Shown: piece after piece, positions 62,711 to 64,000 of the stretch
How the letters are laid out: each line of letters opens with the position of its first letter
Numbering within the stretch: position 1 is the first letter of the stretch
Source: JAGNXB01 sp942490895
GTDB taxonomy: Bacteria; Bacteroidota; Bacteroidia; Chitinophagales; Saprospiraceae
Length of the DNA stretch: 64,000 bases
Reading direction: 5' to 3'
NCBI GenBank assembly: GCA_942490895.1
Contig: CALNZC010000080.1
Location: forward strand, 53,057 to 117,056
Program-made: the position numbers and the translations under genes
Notes under the pieces: generated by a model
Database searches by the model: none
What the model was told of the DNA's origin: nothing
Seen by the model: the letters and a program-made list of their open reading frames with translations, nothing else

Positions 62711-63919
62711 ATGAATATGTGTCTGAATCGTTTTAATCCACTCTTCGTCCTTCTTTTGATTTGTGGTAGTCTGGTTTCCGGATGGTCGCAGGAAAAGCCG
62801 GCCAAGTCTGGATATGCCACTAAGGAAATGGTGTTGTCCTTTGGGTGGGGGGATGTCCACCAGCCTCTTGAAATGTGGGCAGCTCCGTATTACTTCAGAG
62901 GCGAGATCATCATCAAGAAAGACCAACTGCCCGCGTTACTGCAGTCACCCATGCAGTTTTACAGAAATGGAAAACTATATTGGATCAAGGGCCTGGACAT
63001 TCGGGCCATTGTCAGCAGTGAGAATCAGACAATAGAAACGTTTGACACCACAGGTCGTTTTCCGACCCATATTCCCAGTCCAATGGGAAGCAACCAGGTA
63101 GGGGTGGACTCCTTTGCAGATCAACGTGCATATATGTTTACGCTGGAAACGCAAGGTTACCTTCTGGAACATATGCTCGAGGGCGACTACTTTACCTTTT
63201 CTAATTATTCGGACCGTAGTTCCGGTGTGGTGATCAATAGTCTGACGGTGAAAATCGAGAATCCCTGGGAAGAGTTCTCTGCTCGTTTTTCTATCCCTTA
63301 TGTCAAACGAGGTCCAGATGATATCTCCTCATGGCAAATCGTCAACTTCAAAGGAAATAAGCAGTTTTTGCGTTATGATCCCAGTGACTCCACAAACATG
63401 AAAGTTCGAGGGATCTATAGTGATCAGTCAAAATATACCCAACTCCGTATTCCGGCCTTCCGGTCACTGAATCGGTATATTTCTGATACTGATCTGATCG
63501 TTCCACCCAGTCAGGTATCCCGTTGTGATACACTGGTGGCGGAGATGTTGGATCCATATAACCGGTTGGATCTGATCATTGATCAAAACATGAAGTGGAA
63601 ACTTTATTGGGGAGAGATTGAAGCGACATATACCGGAAGATTCCTCAAGCCAAAAGATTTTTATGGGCATCTGGATACACCAATGACCATCCGAACAGAT
63701 GACACTGTATTGCCCATCCATCAGGTTAAAGTGAGTTTTGTTCCGGTAAAAGGAGCGATCGAGCAAGTGATTCTGGATGGACGAAACCCTGAGCAGTGGC
63801 TCGCCCGAATGAATCAAGTACCTTCCAAGACATCGATCTACTTTGATGAGATCATCGTAGAAGATCAGGATGGAATGATCAAACTTTTACCCCTTCAGTT
63901 CTTGATCAACCTGCTCTAG
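62711..63919 (+). CDS. Secreted protein of unknown function with GldM-like domain ends
   Basis: 402 residues with a signal peptide (about 8-26, ending SGWSQ). The mature part is beta-rich. Two segments, LEHMLEGDYFTFSNYS ... INSLTVKIENP (about 150-190) and LARMNQVPSKTSIYFDEI ... LLPLQFLI (about 365-400), resemble the way GldM periplasmic domains end (a helix, then GDxIyIenI, then PDGxxRxLxxIxFxI). The likeness is by eye and weak. It starts six bases after the ATPase stop, so it belongs to the operon. It overlaps the next minus-strand gene by four bases. Confidence 0.8.
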   Translation: MNMCLNRFNPLFVLLLICGSLVSGWSQEKPAKSGYATKEMVLSFGWGDVHQPLEMWAAPYYFRGEIIIKKDQLPALLQSPMQFYRNGKLYWIKGLDIRAIVSSENQTIETFDTTGRFPTHIPSPMGSNQVGVDSFADQRAYMFTLETQGYLLEHMLEGDYFTFSNYSDRSSGVVINSLTVKIENPWEEFSARFSIPYVKRGPDDISSWQIVNFKGNKQFLRYDPSDSTNMKVRGIYSDQSKYTQLRIPAFRSLNRYISDTDLIVPPSQVSRCDTLVAEMLDPYNRLDLIIDQNMKWKLYWGEIEATYTGRFLKPKDFYGHLDTPMTIRTDDTVLPIHQVKVSFVPVKGAIEQVILDGRNPEQWLARMNQVPSKTSIYFDEIIVEDQDGMIKLLPLQFLINLL

Positions 63920-64000
63920 TTGCTTTCGCCTTTGAGTAACTTGTCGCAATGAGCCATCACATCGACAGCATGCGCTTTGTCGACCTCATTTCCTAACTGA
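63916..64000 (-). CDS. 3' end of a minus-strand gene cut by the window edge
   Basis: The last 27 codons and TAG stop of an open frame entering from the right. It ends AHAVDVMAHCDKLLKGESN. The stop overlaps the end of the previous gene by four bases on the other strand. Too short to name. Confidence 0.45.
   Translation of the reverse strand, partial: QLGNEVDKAHAVDVMAHCDKLLKGESN

Noticed and set aside
1..64000. tRNA, rRNA, tmRNA, SRP RNA or RNase P RNA genes
   Set aside because: The intergenic gaps were read for these and none shows the expected conserved cores.
1..64000. Insertion sequences, prophage, integrases or defence systems
   Set aside because: No transposase, recombinase, phage or restriction-type protein is encoded; gene content is chromosomal core and envelope genes.

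Overview
The window is a dense, contiguous piece of a Bacteroidota chromosome, most likely from the Saprospiria (Saprospiraceae or Lewinella-like). The evidence is taxon-typical content: gliding genes gldA, gldF and gldG, a 1934-residue secreted protein with SprB-type repeats and a type IX secretion (T9SS) C-terminal signal, a PorE-like OmpA/beta-propeller lipoprotein, a fused SecDF, BshB1, an ftsX-DUF3098-truB block, and a GldM-flavoured secreted protein. Promoter boxes fit the Bacteroidota -7 consensus TAnnTTTG and few genes have clear Shine-Dalgarno sites. I see no rRNA, tRNA, CRISPR array, insertion sequence or phage gene.

Layout. 1-5.2 kb: partial THUMP RNA methyltransferase, a secreted protein of unknown role, a VWA membrane protein with bshB1. 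5-12.4 kb: acyl-CoA carboxylase beta with a small secreted protein, HtrA protease, dapF, a TPR protein, etfBA and a bifunctional-nuclease-domain protein. 12.4-16.3 kb: threonine aldolase, a lipoprotein, sucC, then a gene-poor stretch with two hairpins each linked to the same 16-base motif. 16.3-25.2 kb: MOSC protein, an msrB-msrB-msrA operon (one cytoplasmic, two lipoprotein), gpsA, truB-DUF3098-ftsX, a secreted protein and leuS. 25.2-33 kb: the giant SprB-repeat protein facing a PorE-like gene. 33-37 kb: secDF and a BON-LysM protein. 37-46.4 kb: a nine-gene run, gldA, a secreted unknown, gldF, gldG, a GldG-partner protein, a zinc phospholipase C-like protein, a DUF368 transporter, aroE and proline dehydrogenase. 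46.4-50.1 kb: fadB-fadA. 50.2-54 kb: exbB-exbD-exbD-tonB and folC. 54-57.3 kb: ubiX, a BrkB-family membrane protein, a thioesterase and arginine deiminase. 57.4-63.9 kb: a six-gene operon described below. The window ends in the tail of a minus-strand gene.

The best candidate for a poorly described system is the operon at 57.4-63.9 kb. It encodes a soluble coiled-coil protein, a membrane-anchored PspA-like coiled-coil protein, a periplasmic NitT/TauT-type solute-binding domain that is anchored in the inner membrane and fused to an OmpA peptidoglycan-binding domain, a permease with extra C-terminal membrane segments, its ATPase, and an exported protein whose ends resemble GldM repeat domains. 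The layout suggests an ABC machine fixed to the cell wall and linked to membrane-stress proteins, not a plain nutrient importer; this is inference.

A second theme is transcription starts: several TAnnTTTG boxes lie only 3-6 bases before a start codon, implying leaderless or nearly leaderless mRNAs.
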